In this document: positions 7,144 through 8,813 of the stretch, piece after piece
Layout of the letters: every line of letters begins with the position of its first letter
Numbering within the stretch: position 1 is the stretch's first letter
From: Methanobacteriota archaeon
Lineage (GTDB): Archaea; Thermoplasmatota; Poseidoniia; Poseidoniales; Poseidoniaceae
DNA length: 8,813 bases
Assembly: GCA_002726395.1 (NCBI GenBank)
Contig: PBTA01000046.1
Span: forward strand, 27,080-35,892
Direction: 5' to 3'
Translations under genes and position numbers: made by a program
The notes under the pieces: generated by a model
Database searches by the model: none
Told to the model about the DNA's origin: nothing
What the model saw: only the letters and a program-made list of their open reading frames with translations

Positions 7144-7989
7144 ATGGGCGGCCTTGCTAGGGGCGGTCATGCCCCGGTTTTGATAACCTTCATGATGGGG
7201 TCAAGTGCCATAATTATCGGTGTTCTAATTGATTCATTAAACGGTTTAATTCACTTATTTGGCGTATTGTGCTGGATGATGGCGGCCTTTTTTGCTAACT
7301 TTTGGCGAGACCCAGACCGGAAAATTCCCAGCGAGGAGGGAGTACTTGTCTCGCCTGCAGACGGCCATGTTATGTTTGTAAGACGAGAAAAAGCCACTGG
7401 CAGACGCCCATCAAACGAAGAAATAGACAGCGATAAAATAGAATCGGACAAATTGACTGGTCCATGGTACCCTGAAGCAGTTGGAAAGCCACTATCCTTT
7501 GCCACAGAGCAGAGATTTGAATCAGTAAATGCTGGTGAAGAATCAGAAAGTGATGTATATCGTGTCGCCATTTTCATGTCACCGCTTGACGTTCATGTCA
7601 ATCGCTCACCATGTGCGGGAGTAATTGAAAGAATGGAACATAGAACTGGACAAGGGCGTCGCCGAGGGCCGTTCTTACCAGCTATGAAAAAGGAAAGTGA
7701 ACACAATGAGCGAGTAAGAACCGTGATACTTGCTGAAGGGGGATATCGAGTTGAAGTTTGCCAGATATCGGGTGCATTAGCTAGAACTATTGTGCCATGG
7801 ACTGGAGTAGACGATGAATTAAGAAGAGGCCAACGCTATGGAATGATACGGTTGGGCTCAAGGGTAGATCTTAGAGTTCCAGCCAAATTGTTCACCCCAG
7901 TTGTAGAATCAGCCGAATCAAATAATCCAAAATATCCTAAAGGCCAATTTGTACAAGCAGGGTCAAGTATTTTATTCAAAACCAAGTGA
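7144..7989 (+). CDS. psd: Phosphatidylserine/archaetidylserine decarboxylase, pyruvoyl enzyme, short form
   Basis: Decarboxylates the serine headgroup of a membrane lipid to ethanolamine; in an archaeon the substrate would be archaetidylserine. Two hydrophobic segments (about 11-30 and 34-52) should anchor it in the membrane. Then come FWRDPDRKIP (53-62), VSPADG (69-74, Asp72), IFMSPLDVHVNR (143-154, His151) and RYGMIRLGSRVDLRVP (231-246). Asp72, His151 and Ser239 correspond to the Asp-His-Ser triad for self-cleavage. Cutting between Gly238 and Ser239 would give a large beta chain and a short alpha chain whose serine becomes the pyruvoyl group. The LGSR context fits the short archaeal/bacterial class rather than the LGST of the E. 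coli type. At 281 residues it is longer than the roughly 200-230 usual for this class, because of a charged insert at about 82-135. RaSEA begins 9 nt downstream. Confidence 0.93.
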   Translation: MGGLARGGHAPVLITFMMGSSAIIIGVLIDSLNGLIHLFGVLCWMMAAFFANFWRDPDRKIPSEEGVLVSPADGHVMFVRREKATGRRPSNEEIDSDKIESDKLTGPWYPEAVGKPLSFATEQRFESVNAGEESESDVYRVAIFMSPLDVHVNRSPCAGVIERMEHRTGQGRRRGPFLPAMKKESEHNERVRTVILAEGGYRVEVCQISGALARTIVPWTGVDDELRRGQRYGMIRLGSRVDLRVPAKLFTPVVESAESNNPKYPKGQFVQAGSSILFKTK

Positions 7990-7995
7990 TGTGAT
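7985..7995 (+). promoter_or_regulatory. Tandem GTGAT ribosome binding motifs before RaSEA
   Basis: Two adjacent GTGAT copies (7986-7990 and 7991-7995) precede the ATG at 7999. The first overlaps the psd TGA stop and has an 8-nt spacer; the second has a 3-nt spacer. Both spacings fall in or near the range seen at the other starts here, so either or both could pair with 16S rRNA. Confidence 0.5.
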
Positions 7996-7998
7996 TAA

Positions 7999-8813
7999 AT
8001 GGCCAATAATATTTCATTAACTTTAGTCGGGGGCAATCAGAAGCCTGCCAAAATACATCATTTGGTAAAAGCTCCTGCTAATACTCCTTGGGCGCTGGCA
8101 AAACAACAATCGTGGGACGCAAACCATCCAGCGACAGTCTATGTCACTCCCGAGACCCTACCAGATGGGACTCCTTGTAGTGCAGTTACAGTGATTCTTA
8201 GAACCAAAGGTTGCCATTGGTGGTGGTCCAGTGGTTGTACTTTTTGTGGCTATTTCAATGATACAAGAGATGATGTTACCAATGAAAACCTACATGCTCA
8301 ATGGGAGGCTGCTAAAGACCAGCATGACGGTTTTAAAGGCCAGCAAATGGTCAAAATATATACCTCGGGTTCTTTGTTAGAGGACCGAGAGATTCCCATT
8401 GAATTTCAAGAAACAGTGCTGAGGGACTGTCATGAAATGGATAAAGAATTGATTGTTGAAAGCCGTTGTGAGCAACTTACTGAAGATAAGTTGTCATGGG
8501 CTACTAAAATCAATCCATCGTTTACAGTGGCTGTTGGACTTGAGGCTTATGATGATGAAGTATTACGCTTCCATGTCAACAAGGGATTTTCTACCAAAGC
8601 CTGGGATAAAGCGGTAGCAAACTTACGTAAATTCAACCTGCGGGTCAAGACTTATCTAATGTTTAAACCGCCATTTATGAATGAAATCGATGCCCTTGAA
8701 CACGGAGTTCGGTGGATAAAAGACGTGGCTGCTAAAAGCGATGAAATCTCTGTTAATCCAATGAATATTCAGCGTGGGACAGTTATCGACCGTCTGCACA
8801 GAAACAATGAGTA
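7999..8813 (+). CDS. raSEA: Archaeosine synthase radical SAM subunit RaSEA (TIGR01210-like), 3'-truncated
   Basis: Radical SAM enzyme that, with ArcS, makes archaeosine at position 15 of archaeal tRNA. ArcS attaches lysine to preQ0 in tRNA, and RaSEA cleaves that adduct to leave the formamidine of archaeosine. From the ATG at 7999 the frame is open for 271 complete codons to the window edge. C72, C80 and C83 (GCHWWWSSGC then TFCGY) form the 4Fe-4S cluster motif, here CX7CX2C, as expected for RaSEA/Elp3-type enzymes rather than the common CX3CX2C. Other family features are KIYTSGSLLEDREIP (119-133), ESRCEQL (154-160), AVGLEAYDD (178-186) and NPMNIQRGTVIDRL (253-266). The last two bases, TA, probably begin a tyrosine codon, as the family usually has Tyr after this Glu, so the C-terminus is missing rather than the gene ending here. 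It is the third gene of the same-strand group; the ArcS gene is not in the window. Confidence 0.92.
   Translation, partial: MANNISLTLVGGNQKPAKIHHLVKAPANTPWALAKQQSWDANHPATVYVTPETLPDGTPCSAVTVILRTKGCHWWWSSGCTFCGYFNDTRDDVTNENLHAQWEAAKDQHDGFKGQQMVKIYTSGSLLEDREIPIEFQETVLRDCHEMDKELIVESRCEQLTEDKLSWATKINPSFTVAVGLEAYDDEVLRFHVNKGFSTKAWDKAVANLRKFNLRVKTYLMFKPPFMNEIDALEHGVRWIKDVAAKSDEISVNPMNIQRGTVIDRLHRNNE

Noticed and set aside
7251..7577. 108-codon open frame antisense to psd
   Set aside because: It overlaps conserved decarboxylase motifs on the other strand and has no family features of its own.
1..8813. CRISPR array, insertion sequence, integrase site or defence island
   Set aside because: No regularly spaced repeats, transposase-like frames or terminal inverted repeats were seen. 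The helicase-nuclease alone does not make a defence system, and its neighbours are housekeeping-type genes.

Overview
The window looks like a piece of an AT-rich (roughly 40-45% G+C by eye), gene-dense euryarchaeal genome. A marine Poseidoniales (Marine Group II) type archaeon is the best guess. Three things support this. The last gene is recognisably RaSEA, the radical SAM enzyme of archaeosine, an archaeal tRNA modification. The psd gene is the short form used in archaea for archaetidylserine. The genes on the right are preceded by GGTGAT or GTGAT, which pairs with the AUCACCUCC end of archaeal 16S rRNA. The lineage is inferred; there is no rRNA or other definitive marker here.

Layout: (1) Bases 1-4590 (+) hold the 3' part of a very large UvrD-type helicase with a C-terminal PD-(D/E)XK nuclease, an AddA/RecB-like DNA end-processing enzyme. 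Its Walker A region lies left of the window. (2) A class I SAM-dependent methyltransferase (4587-5207, -) converges on it, and the two stop codons overlap. (3) A 79-bp divergent intergenic region separates the methyltransferase from a proline iminopeptidase (5287-6243, +). (4) After a 98-bp gap carrying a perfect 14-bp palindrome, a tight same-strand group begins. It contains an acidic coiled-coil protein of unknown function (6342-7133), phosphatidylserine/archaetidylserine decarboxylase (7144-7989) and RaSEA (7999 to the window edge). The gaps within this group are 9-10 nt, so it is probably one transcript.

Functionally the window mixes DNA end processing, a small-molecule or macromolecule methyltransferase, peptide trimming, polar lipid headgroup synthesis and tRNA modification. 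I see no tRNA or rRNA gene, CRISPR array, insertion sequence, phage gene or defence island, and no convincing new multi-gene system. The oddest items are the AddA-like nuclease-helicase in an apparent archaeon, the coiled-coil protein with its tryptophan-bearing acidic C-terminus, the palindrome next to that gene's ribosome binding site, and a long charged insert in the decarboxylase.
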